In this document: piece after piece, positions 7,886 to 16,351 of the stretch | Layout: each line of letters opens with the position of its first letter | How positions within the stretch are numbered: the stretch's first letter is position 1 | DNA from: Halotia branconii CENA392 | GTDB lineage: Bacteria > Cyanobacteriota > Cyanobacteriia > Cyanobacteriales > Nostocaceae | DNA: 64,000 nt | Reading direction: 5' to 3' | Assembly: GCF_029953635.1 (NCBI RefSeq) | Contig: NZ_CP124543.1 | Coordinates: 1,591,455 to 1,655,454 of the forward strand | Translations under genes and position numbers: made by a program | The notes under the pieces: generated by a model | What the model was told of the DNA's origin: nothing | Databases searched by the model: none | Seen by the model: only the letters and a program-made list of their open reading frames with translations

Positions 7886-8178
7886 CTAAGGTGTACACAC
7901 AAGTCATCTAAAACTGCCCCATTGACTAACAATGCGATTGTATCGGCTGACAGTGCCAATGTCTCGACTAACAATGCGATTGTATCGGCTGACAATGCCA
8001 ATGTCTCGACTAACAATGCGATTGTATCGGCTGACAATGCCAATGTCTCGACTAACAATGCGATTGTATCGGCTGACAATGCCAATGTCTCGACTAACAA
8101 TGCGATTGTACTGGCCTGCAAAAATTAACCCACCTGACGTTACACAGCAACTCTAAAAGACTTGTGTGTACACGCTAG
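7886..8178 (+). mobile_element. Non-coding inverted-repeat element with 21-bp tandem core, copy 1
   Basis: A 293-bp unit whose ends match each other in reverse: CTAAGGTGTACACACAAGTC at the left, and the reverse complement of the right end begins CTAGCGTGTACACACAAGTC. Immediately outside, GTGACCAGGGG occurs at both 7875-7885 and 8179-8189, as expected of a target-site duplication. Between the ends are a short unique left arm, nine 21-bp repeats and a unique right arm. There is no transposase. A related copy lies in the opposite orientation at 46597-46910. Boundaries are read by eye; movement is inferred. Confidence 0.75.
7929..8117 (+). repeat. 21-bp tandem repeat array inside element copy 1
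   Basis: Nine units of exactly 21 bp alternate between two types (42-bp higher-order period). Type A starts ACAATGCGATTGT, an imperfect palindrome (ACAAT/ATTGT); type B starts ACAATGCCAATGT. The units are almost identical. Because 21 is a multiple of three, reading frames stay open on both strands, producing misleading ORFs. Confidence 0.9.
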
Positions 8179-8266
8179 GTGACCAGGGGAGGCAGGGAGA
8201 GTGGATTTGATTATTGGTTTTTGTGAAATGGTATTACTTCAGTAAAATTATCTTGTTTAAAAGAAA

Positions 8267-8953
8267 TTGTTAAAATCACTACTAATTACTGGCACTGATA
8301 CGGAAGCTGGCAAAACTGTTTTGACAACTGCATTGGCAGCCTATTATCAAAAATATTACCCGCAGCGTAGCTGGGGAATCATGAAACCAATTCAATCGGG
8401 AATTGGCGATCGCGAATGGTATCAAAGACTATTTTCTCTCAATCAATCGGCTGAAGAAATTACACCTTTGTACTTTCAAGCACCTCTAGCGCCTCCAGTT
8501 GCCGCAGCTAAGGAAAATCGCCGAGTCGATTTAGCTGTGGTTTGGCAAGCTTTATCAGAACTGCAAAAGCGTCGTGATTTTGTTCTTATAGAAGCTTTGG
8601 GGGGTTTAGGTTCACCAGTAACTGAGGAATTAACGGTAGCCGATTTAGCCGCAGAATGGCGTTTACCGACAGTATTAGTAGTACCAGTCAAATTGGGAGC
8701 GATCGCTCAAGCAGTAGCAAATGTAGCATTAGCGAGACAAAAAAAGATAAATCTCAAAGGCATTGTACTAAACTGCATACAACCCCGTTCCGATGACGAA
8801 ATAGCCAACTGGACACCAGCAGATTTAATTCAATCGTTAACAAATACACCTGTTTTAGGCTGTTTACCTTATTTAGATAACCTAGATGATTTAGATAAAC
8901 TCGCCCAAGTAGCATCAAATTTAGATTTAGAAACACTAACCTTGCTCAATTAA
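8267..8953 (+). CDS. bioD: Dethiobiotin synthase
   Basis: ATP-dependent ring closure of 7,8-diaminopelargonate to dethiobiotin, the step before biotin synthase. The 228-residue protein starts at TTG and shows the BioD P-loop GTDTEAGKT (9-17), KPIQSG (the Mg/substrate loop), [11 protein letters not shown] (equivalent to the usual EGAGG loop, slightly altered) and [11 protein letters not shown]. The usual start would be ATG; the [12 protein letters not shown] alignment with the family N-terminus supports TTG at 8267. No other bio genes are adjacent; the biotin ligase birA is 36 kb away. Confidence 0.92.
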   Translation: MLKSLLITGTDTEAGKTVLTTALAAYYQKYYPQRSWGIMKPIQSGIGDREWYQRLFSLNQSAEEITPLYFQAPLAPPVAAAKENRRVDLAVVWQALSELQKRRDFVLIEALGGLGSPVTEELTVADLAAEWRLPTVLVVPVKLGAIAQAVANVALARQKKINLKGIVLNCIQPRSDDEIANWTPADLIQSLTNTPVLGCLPYLDNLDDLDKLAQVASNLDLETLTLLN

Positions 8954-8986
8954 AAATTAAAAATTAAAAATTAAAAATTAAAAATT
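8949..8986. repeat. 7-bp short tandem repeat (ATTAAAA)5
   Basis: Five perfect copies of ATTAAAA overlap the end of bioD and run downstream. Heptanucleotide arrays of this kind are a known feature of heterocystous cyanobacterial genomes. Confidence 0.9.
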
Positions 8987-9069
8987 GATTCGATGTCATT
9001 TTTCATTCCCGAAAAGATGCCCCATACTTCGGCTACGCTCAGTACAAGTACCCCATGCCCCATGCCCCC

Positions 9070-9378
9070 TTAAATAATCCATTCTGAAGAACGTTCGCCC
9101 AAATCTAGAGGTATGCTGACAGCTTTGCCGAGTCGGGGGCGATCGCGTGTTTGATTAATAAATGTTTGTACTTGTGCTGTCCCACCAAGGGCATGGAGAT
9201 AATTAGCAATACTATCTAGATGCTCTTGGTATTCTGCCTCACTCAAAGGAAAAGAAGCTTGTTCTAAGTACTTCCACATTATTTGGAGAAAAATTTTCCC
9301 CTGTGTCCGCCGAAACTGGACATCATAAGAATATCCCCACTTATCAAGTAACAGTTGGCGTAATTCCTGTCCTGTCAT
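9070..9378 (-). CDS. DUF3067 family protein
   Basis: A 102-residue conserved cyanobacterial/plastid protein of the DUF3067 family, recognised from TGQELRQLLLDKWGYSYDVQ near the start and the central segment FLQIMWKYLEQASFPLSE. I chose the ATG at 9378 over an upstream TTG at 9390. It lies divergently beside petC, a frequent arrangement in cyanobacteria, so it may share the promoter region of the cytochrome b6f genes. It is soluble, with no catalytic motif visible; the function is not known to me. Confidence 0.8.
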   Translation of the reverse strand: MTGQELRQLLLDKWGYSYDVQFRRTQGKIFLQIMWKYLEQASFPLSEAEYQEHLDSIANYLHALGGTAQVQTFINQTRDRPRLGKAVSIPLDLGERSSEWII

Positions 9379-9607
9379 AGTTTTTCTCAATTAGATTTTA
9401 CATTTAGTTATGATGTTAAGTTCCGTAACTCAAGTATGATAGGGATATAAAGAAATGTAATGCTAACAAAAAGGATGCTAAAAATATCTTGGAATAAAGA
9501 AATATGGCATCTTTGTAGGCGTTAGCATTTCAAGTCAGACAGGGGTTGATTAAGTACTGATACTCTTGTCAAAATGCTTAACAAAATACACAAAAAGCGC
9601 GTAGATT

Positions 9608-10147
9608 ATGGCTCAATTTTCTGAATCAATGGACGTGCCCGATATGGGTCGTCGTCAGTTCATGAATCTGCTCACTTTTGGCACTGTTACGGGAGTGGCT
9701 CTGGGTGCATTGTATCCCGTTGTTAACTACTTTATTCCACCTGCTAGCGGTGGCGCTGGAGGCGGGACAACGGCAAAGGACGAACTGGGCAACGATGTTA
9801 ATGTCAGTAACTTTCTAGAAGGCCATAATGTAGGCGATCGCACCCTAGTTCAAGGACTAAAAGGCGACCCCACCTATATTGTGGTGGAAAGCAAAGAAGC
9901 CATTGCTGATTATGGTATTAATGCTATCTGCACTCATTTAGGTTGTGTAGTTCCCTGGAACGTAGCTGAGAACAAGTTTAAATGCCCTTGTCACGGTTCC
10001 CAATACGATGCAACTGGTAAGGTTGTTCGAGGTCCTGCGCCACTGTCTTTAGCTTTAGCCCATGCCCAAGTAAACGACGACAAAATCGTCTTAACTCCTT
10101 GGACAGAAACCGACTTCCGCACAGGTGAAGACCCTTGGTGGGCTTAA
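9608..10147 (+). CDS. petC: Cytochrome b6f Rieske iron-sulfur protein
   Basis: Carries electrons from plastoquinol to cytochrome f in the thylakoid b6f complex. The 179-residue protein has an N-terminal RRQFMN segment (15-20) and one membrane anchor (about 22-43) resembling a Tat-type uncleaved signal, then a GG-rich hinge and the Rieske domain. The 2Fe-2S ligands are visible as CTHLGC (Cys108, His110) and CPCHGS (Cys126, His129), with disulfide Cys113 and Cys128. petA follows 111 bp downstream, the standard cyanobacterial petCA operon. Length and motifs are typical of the main PetC1 form. Confidence 0.98.
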   Translation: MAQFSESMDVPDMGRRQFMNLLTFGTVTGVALGALYPVVNYFIPPASGGAGGGTTAKDELGNDVNVSNFLEGHNVGDRTLVQGLKGDPTYIVVESKEAIADYGINAICTHLGCVVPWNVAENKFKCPCHGSQYDATGKVVRGPAPLSLALAHAQVNDDKIVLTPWTETDFRTGEDPWWA

Positions 10148-10258
10148 TGATTTTTGTTTTTTGTCCTTAGTTATTTGTCCTCTAATCAGGATTAATGACC
10201 AATGACCAATGACCCTTGACTAATTCATCAGAGAATCGTTGTCCTTATCCTTATAGAG

Positions 10259-11260
10259 ATGAGAAATGCTTGTTCAATAGCGAGTTTAACTCGCAGTGCT
10301 AAAGCAATAGTCAAAACATTGCTAATAGCGATCGCTACTGTGACTTTTTTCTTCACCAGCGATCTAATTCTTCCTCAATCTGCTGCTGCTTATCCTTTTT
10401 GGGCACAGCAAACCTATCCCGAAACTCCTCGTGAACCGACCGGACGAATTGTTTGCGCCAACTGTCACCTAGCAGCCAAACCAGCAGAAGTGGAAGTTCC
10501 TCAAGCGGTACTACCTGACACTGTGTTTAAAGCTGTAGTAAAAATCCCCTACGACACCAACGTCCAACAGGTGGGTGCTGATGGTTCTTTAGTTGGTTTG
10601 AATGTTGGTGCTGTATTAATGTTACCTGACGGCTTCAAGATTGCTCCTGAAGACCGCATTTCTGAAGAACTGAAAGAAGAAGTCGGCGACACTTACTTCC
10701 AAAACTACAGCGAAGATAAAGAAAACGTCGTCATCGTCGGGCCTCTACCTGGTGAACAGTATCAAGAAATTGTCTTCCCTGTTCTTTCTCCTAACCCCGC
10801 AACCGACAAAAACATCCACTTTGGTAAATATGCGGTTCATTTGGGTGCTAATCGAGGACGCGGACAAGTTTATCCTACTGGTGAAAAGAGCAATAACTCA
10901 GTTTACAGCGCTTCCGCTGCTGGCACGATTAGCAAAATTGCCAAAGATGAAGACGCAGACGGTAACGTCAAATATACAGTGAACATCAAAACTGAGTCTG
11001 GTGAAGTTGTTGCTGATACTATTCCTTTAGGCCCAGAGTTGATTGTTTCTGAAGGGCAAGCAGTGAATGCTGGTGACGCTTTAACCAACAATCCCAACGT
11101 CGGCGGATTTGGTCAACAAGATGCAGAAATCGTGTTGCAAGATGCCAGTCGAGTGGGATGGATGGTCGCGTTCGTTGCTCTAGTAATGTTAGCTCAAGTG
11201 ATGCTGGTACTGAAGAAGAAACAAGTTGAGAAAGTCCAAGCTGCCGAAATGAATTTCTAA
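10259..11260 (+). CDS. petA: Cytochrome f apoprotein
   Basis: The c-type haem subunit of b6f that passes electrons to plastocyanin or cytochrome c6. The 333-residue precursor has a Sec signal ending in SAAA and a mature N-terminus at Tyr45 (YPFWAQ), where the Tyr amino group ligates haem. The haem site is CANCH (66-70). The small and large lumenal domains follow, and one C-terminal membrane helix (about 298-318) is followed by a basic stroma-facing tail. It is second in the petCA operon and ends before a strong hairpin. Maturation would depend on the ccdA-ccs1 genes present at 34.7-36.8 kb. Confidence 0.98.
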   Translation: MRNACSIASLTRSAKAIVKTLLIAIATVTFFFTSDLILPQSAAAYPFWAQQTYPETPREPTGRIVCANCHLAAKPAEVEVPQAVLPDTVFKAVVKIPYDTNVQQVGADGSLVGLNVGAVLMLPDGFKIAPEDRISEELKEEVGDTYFQNYSEDKENVVIVGPLPGEQYQEIVFPVLSPNPATDKNIHFGKYAVHLGANRGRGQVYPTGEKSNNSVYSASAAGTISKIAKDEDADGNVKYTVNIKTESGEVVADTIPLGPELIVSEGQAVNAGDALTNNPNVGGFGQQDAEIVLQDASRVGWMVAFVALVMLAQVMLVLKKKQVEKVQAAEMNF

Positions 11261-11277
11261 ATTCTTTGGTGAACTAT

Positions 11278-11313
11278 CCATACTTACTGCATCATCAGTA
11301 AGTATGGGCTTTT
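11278..11313 (+). terminator. Rho-independent terminator after petA
   Basis: A perfect 12-bp stem (CCATACTTACTG / CAGTAAGTATGG) with a 6-base loop CATCAT is followed by GCTTTT. It sits 17 bases after the petA stop and should end the petCA transcript. Confidence 0.85.
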
Positions 11314-11412
11314 GGTTTCATCGACAGTTACCTAATCATTACTGTAAAACTAGCGCTACTTGAGATTTAATGATATAATAGGAGGCTTTTATTTTTTGAC
11401 TTGTGGCCAATC

Positions 11413-12906
11413 ATGACAGCAACGGGTAAGGCAACCCAATTCGAGTACAAAGCACTGCACAAGCCTAACCAGCTTATTTATGGGCTAGGTCAGACGGCAG
11501 TAATTACAGGATGGACAGTCAAGCAGGCGATCGCTAAACATCTGCAAGTCGAAGATTATGCTGTAATTGGGCAACTTTATTCGCCCACAAGGGGAATAAA
11601 CTTACTAGTTCGCAATTTGCTGTTTAATCCGCACGTCCATTTTTTGGTTGTTCTCAACGCTACAAAAGAAGACAAGAACGCTGGTGCTGGAGAGTGCTTA
11701 CTAGACTTTTTTCGTCATGGTGTTGAAGAAGCTGTTAGCGATACTGGGCGCAAAGCATGGGTAATTCGCTCTACTATTCCTGGTTATATTGATATTGAAA
11801 TTGATATTAATACGCTAGACAAACTACGTCATTCTATAGAGTGTAAAGAAGTAAAATCAATAGAGTCGGCAGTTAGTTTAATTAAATCTTATACAGAATT
11901 ACAGCCGCTTTTACCTTGGGGAATGCCTGTAGAATTTCCCATGTCTATGGTTGAACCAACTGTTTTACCAGGGTCACGCTATGGACATCGAATAGAAGGC
12001 AAAACCATAGCTGAAACTTGGGTAAAAATCATTCATCGAATTAAGACAACAGGAACAATTAGACCAACTGGTTATGATGGGCAATGGCAAGAATTAATTG
12101 ATTTAATGGCAATTGTCACTGATGAACCTGCCGACTTTTATTTTCCTGAGCCAAATTATTTGCCAATTGACCGTCCTTTTCTGGAAGAATACGTTTCGCA
12201 AATTTTAGATGATGCGTCATTAAGAGAAGGGTTGAAATATACTTATGGTCAACGTTTACGTTCCTGGTTTGGACGCGATCAAATTGACCAAGTAATTCAT
12301 AAATTAATTGGAGAAATTGATGCTGCTAGTGCAGTGATGAATTTATGGGATGTGAAAGATCACGAAAAAGGTGGTAGCCCTTGTCTTAATCATATTTGGT
12401 TGAGAGTGGTTGATCGTGAATTATCGCTAACTGCGACTCTTAGAAGTAATGATATGTTTGCCGCATGGCCTGCAAATGCAATGGGATTGAGGGCTTTACA
12501 ACAACATATTAGAAATGAAATTTATCAGCGTTCTGAGTATGACTTGAAAATGGGGCCACTAATTACTATTAGCCAGTCTGCTCATATTTATGATGATACT
12601 TGGGATAATGCAGAAAGGTTAATTACAAATCAATACGCTGCTATTTTTAATCAACGAAGCTATTATGACCCTTCTGGTAATTTCTTAATTGATGTTGATG
12701 GTAAAGAGATAGTCGTTACCCATACAACCCCTGGTAGTGGTGAGGTAATTAAGTCTTACCGTGGGAAAAACCCCCTCAACTTACTCAGAGAGATTTGTGC
12801 TACCTCTCCAGCGATTCAACCAGAACATACTGGTTATTTAGGTATCGAACTGCAAAAGGCAAGTAATTGTATTAAAAATAATAAGTCTTACATTCAAGAT
12901 CAATAA
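11413..12906 (+). CDS. DUF4346-thymidylate synthase fusion
   Basis: About 497 residues. The C-terminal half is thymidylate synthase-like: GGSPCLNHIWLRV carries the presumed nucleophilic Cys, followed by ELSLTATLRSNDMFAAWP with the RSND phosphate/pyrimidine motif and Asn in PANAMGLRAL. It should methylate dUMP to dTMP. The N-terminal 180 residues match the DUF4346 type domain seen in archaeal-like synthases. An in-frame TTG at 11401 is an alternative start; GGAGG lies at 11381-11385, which does not settle the choice. The dCMP deaminase that makes dUMP follows 20 bp downstream, so the pair forms a dTMP supply operon. Confidence 0.8.
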   Translation: MTATGKATQFEYKALHKPNQLIYGLGQTAVITGWTVKQAIAKHLQVEDYAVIGQLYSPTRGINLLVRNLLFNPHVHFLVVLNATKEDKNAGAGECLLDFFRHGVEEAVSDTGRKAWVIRSTIPGYIDIEIDINTLDKLRHSIECKEVKSIESAVSLIKSYTELQPLLPWGMPVEFPMSMVEPTVLPGSRYGHRIEGKTIAETWVKIIHRIKTTGTIRPTGYDGQWQELIDLMAIVTDEPADFYFPEPNYLPIDRPFLEEYVSQILDDASLREGLKYTYGQRLRSWFGRDQIDQVIHKLIGEIDAASAVMNLWDVKDHEKGGSPCLNHIWLRVVDRELSLTATLRSNDMFAAWPANAMGLRALQQHIRNEIYQRSEYDLKMGPLITISQSAHIYDDTWDNAERLITNQYAAIFNQRSYYDPSGNFLIDVDGKEIVVTHTTPGSGEVIKSYRGKNPLNLLREICATSPAIQPEHTGYLGIELQKASNCIKNNKSYIQDQ

Positions 12907-12926
12907 AGTTTTAACTTATACAGATT

Positions 12927-13499
12927 ATGCAAGATACTTCCTTAGCCAATGAAAGCCATCAAAGGCCAACATGGGATGAATACTTTTTAATGTTGGCTAA
13001 ACTTGCAGCAACTCGGTCAACGTGTTTAGCCTTTCCTGTGGGTGCTGTGATTGTAAAAAACAAGCAGGTGGTAGCAACAGGTTATAATGGCTCACCATCG
13101 GGTTCGGCTCACTGTACGGCTCAGGGATACTGTTATCCAGGGTTAAATAGCTGTGATGCTAGTAAGACTTTACCATCAAGGGCTGTACACGCAGAAGCAA
13201 ATGCGATCGCCCAAGCTGCAAAGCATGGAACTTCTACAGATGGTGCAAGTATTTACGTTACCCTAGAACCTTGTTTGTCTTGTTTAAAATTAATTATCTC
13301 CGCAGGGATTAAGGAAGTGTTTTATGAAACTTCTTTCAATAGCGGTGAGAAAGTCTTAGTGAGAGATTCCTTTGTCAATGAAGGTTTAGTCGCCCTCAAA
13401 CAGATTCATTTATCTCAAGTAACCGCACAACAAGCTGCTCAATTTCTCCTCAATCCGACATCTGTTGCTAGAACAGCAAGGTGTGTTCATGAACTCTAA
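12927..13499 (+). CDS. dCMP deaminase family protein
   Basis: A zinc-dependent deaminase of 190 residues, most likely converting dCMP to dUMP. The zinc and proton-shuttle motif HAE is at 88-90 and PCLSC at 115-119. The family insert with extra Cys/His residues (SAHCTAQGYCYPG, 60-72) is typical of ComEB/dCMP deaminases, which bind a second structural zinc and are often controlled by dCTP/dTTP. It lies 20 bp after the thymidylate synthase gene on the same strand and supplies that enzyme's substrate. Identity as dCMP rather than free cytidine deaminase is inferred from this pairing and the insert. Confidence 0.9.
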   Translation: MQDTSLANESHQRPTWDEYFLMLAKLAATRSTCLAFPVGAVIVKNKQVVATGYNGSPSGSAHCTAQGYCYPGLNSCDASKTLPSRAVHAEANAIAQAAKHGTSTDGASIYVTLEPCLSCLKLIISAGIKEVFYETSFNSGEKVLVRDSFVNEGLVALKQIHLSQVTAQQAAQFLLNPTSVARTARCVHEL

Positions 13500-13630
13500 C
13501 GGTTAACAGTTATCAGTAATGTATCTATCTTGGGTTGAAGTCTTTGACTTTTAACAAGTGGTAGGTTTCATTTGAGGATTTAACCCTGACTGAAACTGTG
13601 ATAACTGATAACTGGTAATTGATAAATGAT

Positions 13631-14167
13631 TTAAGGTCGATGGCTACGACGGATCTCTGTAATTTGATCTGCTACATCTAGCAGAGTTTTTGGCATTTCT
13701 GGCCCTGTAAGAATGATATCAACCTGAGGAGGACGCTTTGTTAAAAAATTTAAAACTTCAGCTTCCGCAACTAAACCAAAGTTAATCGCTAAACTTAATT
13801 CATCTAAAACAACGAGAGAATACTTACCTTCATACACTATATGTTGTGTATATTGCCACAATTTTTGTAAAGCTTGATTTTCCGCTTCATCTAAATGTGG
13901 TGTATCAATGCAGCGAGGTAAATCGCAGCGAATCCAATCTAAATTTTGTCCTAACTGAATTGGTCGCTCTTGTCCTTGATTGATACCGCCTTTGAGGAAC
14001 TGCACTACTAAAACTGGTGTACCTTGTCCAGCAATTCTCAGTGCTTGAGCCATAACACTCGTAAAAAAGTTACGGTGCTGGCTAGTGAAAACCTGTACTA
14101 GTCCTTCAACTGGATGGGGTAAGCTAAGAGTCGAATTGACATTGGGGGTTTCTAACTGTGCAACCAT
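13631..14167 (-). CDS. CobO/CobA-like protein lacking the Walker A motif
   Basis: A 178-residue protein with the frame of cob(I)alamin adenosyltransferases of the CobA/CobO type: ALRIAGQGTPVLVVQFLKGG (42-61), the Walker B-like YSLVVLDELSLAINFGL, and near the end a segment of the type V-D-I-I-L-T-G. Where CobA proteins carry the P-loop G-N-G-K-G-K-T, this one reads TSQHRNFFT (28-36), with no lysine. ATP binding as in CobA is therefore doubtful. Similar variants occur in other cyanobacteria as P-loop-like proteins, so this looks like a conserved divergent subfamily, not a fresh mutation. No cobalamin genes are adjacent. Confidence 0.75.
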   Translation of the reverse strand: MVAQLETPNVNSTLSLPHPVEGLVQVFTSQHRNFFTSVMAQALRIAGQGTPVLVVQFLKGGINQGQERPIQLGQNLDWIRCDLPRCIDTPHLDEAENQALQKLWQYTQHIVYEGKYSLVVLDELSLAINFGLVAEAEVLNFLTKRPPQVDIILTGPEMPKTLLDVADQITEIRRSHRP

Positions 14168-14722
14168 AGTGGGAAGTTCAAAAAATTACAAAAAATTAAA
14201 TAGGTTTACAGAGAATAGCTATTGCAAATCTAACTGTATAGTCAATGCTGCTTTAGACGACTGTAGTATATGTGAAAATCTGCTTTATTAGTCAAACACT
14301 AGATTTGTGCTGAAGTCAAGAGTAAGTGATATGGGACAAATGGAAAAACGTAGACCGAAGGGCTTGCCGTAGGCTACCGCCAAGGACGCAGCGAAAAGTG
14401 TGGTCTTGGGGAGCCAGTCCGTTGCGGGGGTTCCCCCCGTTGAAGGAACTGGCGTGGTTTCCCCCATGAACAACTTTTCAAGACAAAGAACACGAAGTTA
14501 AGAGGGTTTTAGGGAGTTATTGCGTAAGTCCCATAAGTGATATTGACATTTTTGTTTTTTGCATGAAACTAGTCATAACAATGAAAATACGTAATTGGTA
14601 ATTTAATATATTTTCCAAATCTAGAGGTTAAAGATGAAAATAGCTATGTGTTAAATACCCACTCAATATTGGGCAGAACAATATTATGGTGTGATTATTT
14701 TTACTAATGAGGAGTAAAGTTT
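14168..14722. other. Intergenic with dispersed hairpin-forming spacer
   Basis: 555 bp between divergent genes. At 14415-14455 is a G/C-rich block, roughly GCCAGTCCGTTG then five G, two T, five or six C, ending GGAACTGGC, able to fold into a long hairpin. It resembles dispersed spacers common in Nostocales. The ORF over it (14288-14473) is an artefact of that repeat. The final 100 bp carry the promoter for the adenylate kinase-like gene. Confidence 0.5.
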
Positions 14723-15337
14723 GTGAGATTGGTGATTCTGGGAGGCTCAGGGTCAGGGAAAAGCACTCAAGCACAAAGACTTTGTAGCCATTTGGATATT
14801 CCTCAGATTTCCACGGGTGAGATTTTGCGAGAAGCAATGTCTGACAATAAGTTGCTATTTTATCCTGTTAATTCTCCTTTGCAATACAATAACGGCTTTG
14901 CTAACGTTAACGATTTAGGTCGTCATGCACAACCTTATATAGCAAAAGGAGAGTTAGTCCCAGACGAAATGATGATTGACTTGATTCGGTTGCGGCTAAC
15001 AAGACCTGATATCAATTGTGGTTGGGTGTTAGAGGGTTATCCTCGCACTGCCTTCCAAGCCGAAGAATTAGATTTTTTATTGGACAAATTAGGGCAAGAG
15101 TTAAACTGGGCAATTTATTTACAAGTACCAGAAGCAGTCATGGTTAGCCGTTCTTTAGGGCGATCGCGTCCCGATGATCAACCCGAAATCGTGCAGCGTC
15201 GGGTAGAAGTTTTTTACGATCGCACTGTTCCCATCTTAGAATATTACGACCGTCGCCGTCGTCTGTTGACTATTAACGGTGATCAGTTACCAGACATGGT
15301 ACAGCAAAACATTTTAACATTGCTCTTAGCTCCTTAA
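14723..15337 (+). CDS. Adenylate kinase-like nucleoside monophosphate kinase
   Basis: A 204-residue P-loop kinase starting at GTG (GAGGAGT lies about 8 bases upstream). The Walker A is GGSGSGKST (7-15), followed by the NMP-binding motif QISTGEILREA (34-44) as in adenylate kinase, and GYPRTAFQAEEL (the family G-[FY]-P-R motif). The LID is short, with RSLGRSRPDD. Between residues 45 and 70 there is extra sequence (FYPVNSPLQYNNGFANVNDL) not found in standard Adk, so this is probably a second, divergent Adk-type enzyme; the housekeeping adk should be elsewhere. The substrate is inferred to be a nucleoside monophosphate. Confidence 0.85.
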   Translation: MRLVILGGSGSGKSTQAQRLCSHLDIPQISTGEILREAMSDNKLLFYPVNSPLQYNNGFANVNDLGRHAQPYIAKGELVPDEMMIDLIRLRLTRPDINCGWVLEGYPRTAFQAEELDFLLDKLGQELNWAIYLQVPEAVMVSRSLGRSRPDDQPEIVQRRVEVFYDRTVPILEYYDRRRRLLTINGDQLPDMVQQNILTLLLAP

Positions 15338-15445
15338 CAGTGAACAGTAAACAGTGATAACTGATTTAATGGTATCTGAATGACTACTGACGAGATTGAT
15401 AGAATGAGATTAGTAGGAATTTTCACAATCTAGCCATCAATAACC

Positions 15446-16009
15446 ATGCCCTCTGAAATTGCTGTAGAGAAGAAAAAATTAAAAAATCCGCCTTTAGAAC
15501 TGCACTATCTAGGCGATCGCGTGCTACGTCAAGCGGCAAAGCGTATTAGCAAAGTAGATGACGAACTTCGTCAATTGATACGCGAAATGCTACAAACAAT
15601 GTACAGCAAGGATGGCATTGGTTTGGCTGCTCCTCAAGTGGCAATCCACAAACAATTAATTGTCATCGACTGCGAACCCGATAACGCTGCTAATCAGCCA
15701 CTAGTGTTGATTAACCCCACCATTAAACAAGTGAGCAAAGAAGTTTGCGTTGCTCAAGAAGGCTGTTTGAGCATTCCCAATGTTTATATCGATGTCAAGC
15801 GTCCCGAAGCCGTAGAAATTGCCTACAAAGATGAATATGGTCGCCCCCGGACATTAAAAGCTAATGACTTGTTAAGCCGCTGTATTCAACACGAGATGGA
15901 TCACCTTAACGGAGTAGTATTTGTAGACCGTGTAGAAAATTCCTTGACTTTGGCACAGGAGTTATCTAAAAATGGCTTCTCGTATCAGGCAGTGAAACCA
16001 GTAGCATAG
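15446..16009 (+). CDS. def: Peptide deformylase, copy 1
   Basis: Removes the formyl group from the initiator Met of new proteins, including the many membrane subunits of the photosystems. The 187-residue protein has all three motifs: GIGLAAPQ (57-64), EGCLSIP with metal ligand Cys107, and HEMDH with His149, Glu150 and His153. The N-terminal basic extension is short. A second, differently built deformylase lies at 47020-47553, so the organism has at least two. A 67-residue membrane protein starts 10 bp after the stop. Confidence 0.96.
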   Translation: MPSEIAVEKKKLKNPPLELHYLGDRVLRQAAKRISKVDDELRQLIREMLQTMYSKDGIGLAAPQVAIHKQLIVIDCEPDNAANQPLVLINPTIKQVSKEVCVAQEGCLSIPNVYIDVKRPEAVEIAYKDEYGRPRTLKANDLLSRCIQHEMDHLNGVVFVDRVENSLTLAQELSKNGFSYQAVKPVA

Positions 16010-16019
16010 GGGGCTAGTA

Positions 16020-16223
16020 GTGTATTTAACTCCAAAAAGCGGTTTGTTTTTAGGTGGTTCTTGTGTAACTGCGATCGCAGCGGTAGGTTCAATTTTTGAA
16101 CTAAGTTACGGAGAACCAGATTTAGGCGTTTTAGCAACTGCAATTATCCTAGGATTGAGCATTCCACTTACAGGATTATTTTTCTTTGCCGCAGTGAGGG
16201 ACGCACGGGCTAACATGAAGTAA
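16020..16223 (+). CDS. Small two-helix membrane protein
   Basis: A 67-residue protein starting at GTG with AGGGGG about 8 bases upstream. It has two hydrophobic stretches (about 8-30 and 36-58) and a short charged tail ending RDARANMK. It starts 10 bp after the deformylase stop, so it is probably in the same transcript. I do not recognise a family; similar short proteins are common next to def in cyanobacteria. No catalytic feature is visible. Confidence 0.65.
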   Translation: MYLTPKSGLFLGGSCVTAIAAVGSIFELSYGEPDLGVLATAIILGLSIPLTGLFFFAAVRDARANMK

Positions 16224-16238
16224 GCATCAGGTACATAA

Positions 16239-16292
16239 AAAAGGTAAAAGGATGAAGAAAAAAGGCAAAATTCATTCTTTTACCTTTTATTT
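16239..16292 (+). terminator. Terminator after the def operon
   Basis: AAAAGGTAAAAG pairs with CTTTTACCTTTT (extended by GATGAA/TTCAT with a bulge), followed by ATTTTTAT. It would end the def transcript before the convergent WD40 gene. Confidence 0.65.
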
Positions 16293-16351
16293 TTATATTT
16301 TCTGCCCTTCTCTTCTCAAAGACACTACAGCAACAAGCAAGTTATCTTCTC

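Noticed and set aside
7929..8117. CRISPR-like array
   Set aside because: Units are directly contiguous with no unique spacers, and there are no cas1/cas2 genes; the 21-bp period is a minisatellite.
7726..8156. Overlapping ORFs with N-N-A-I-V-S-A-D or R-L-T-M-R-L-Y repeats over the 21-bp array, and matching ones at 46619-46923
   Set aside because: Because the unit is 21 bp, several frames on both strands stay open at once. No ribosome site, no conserved start, and the two copies disagree in unit order. Non-coding element.
14288..14473. 61-codon ORF
   Set aside because: Lies wholly over a dispersed hairpin-forming spacer (GCCAGT...ACTGGC).
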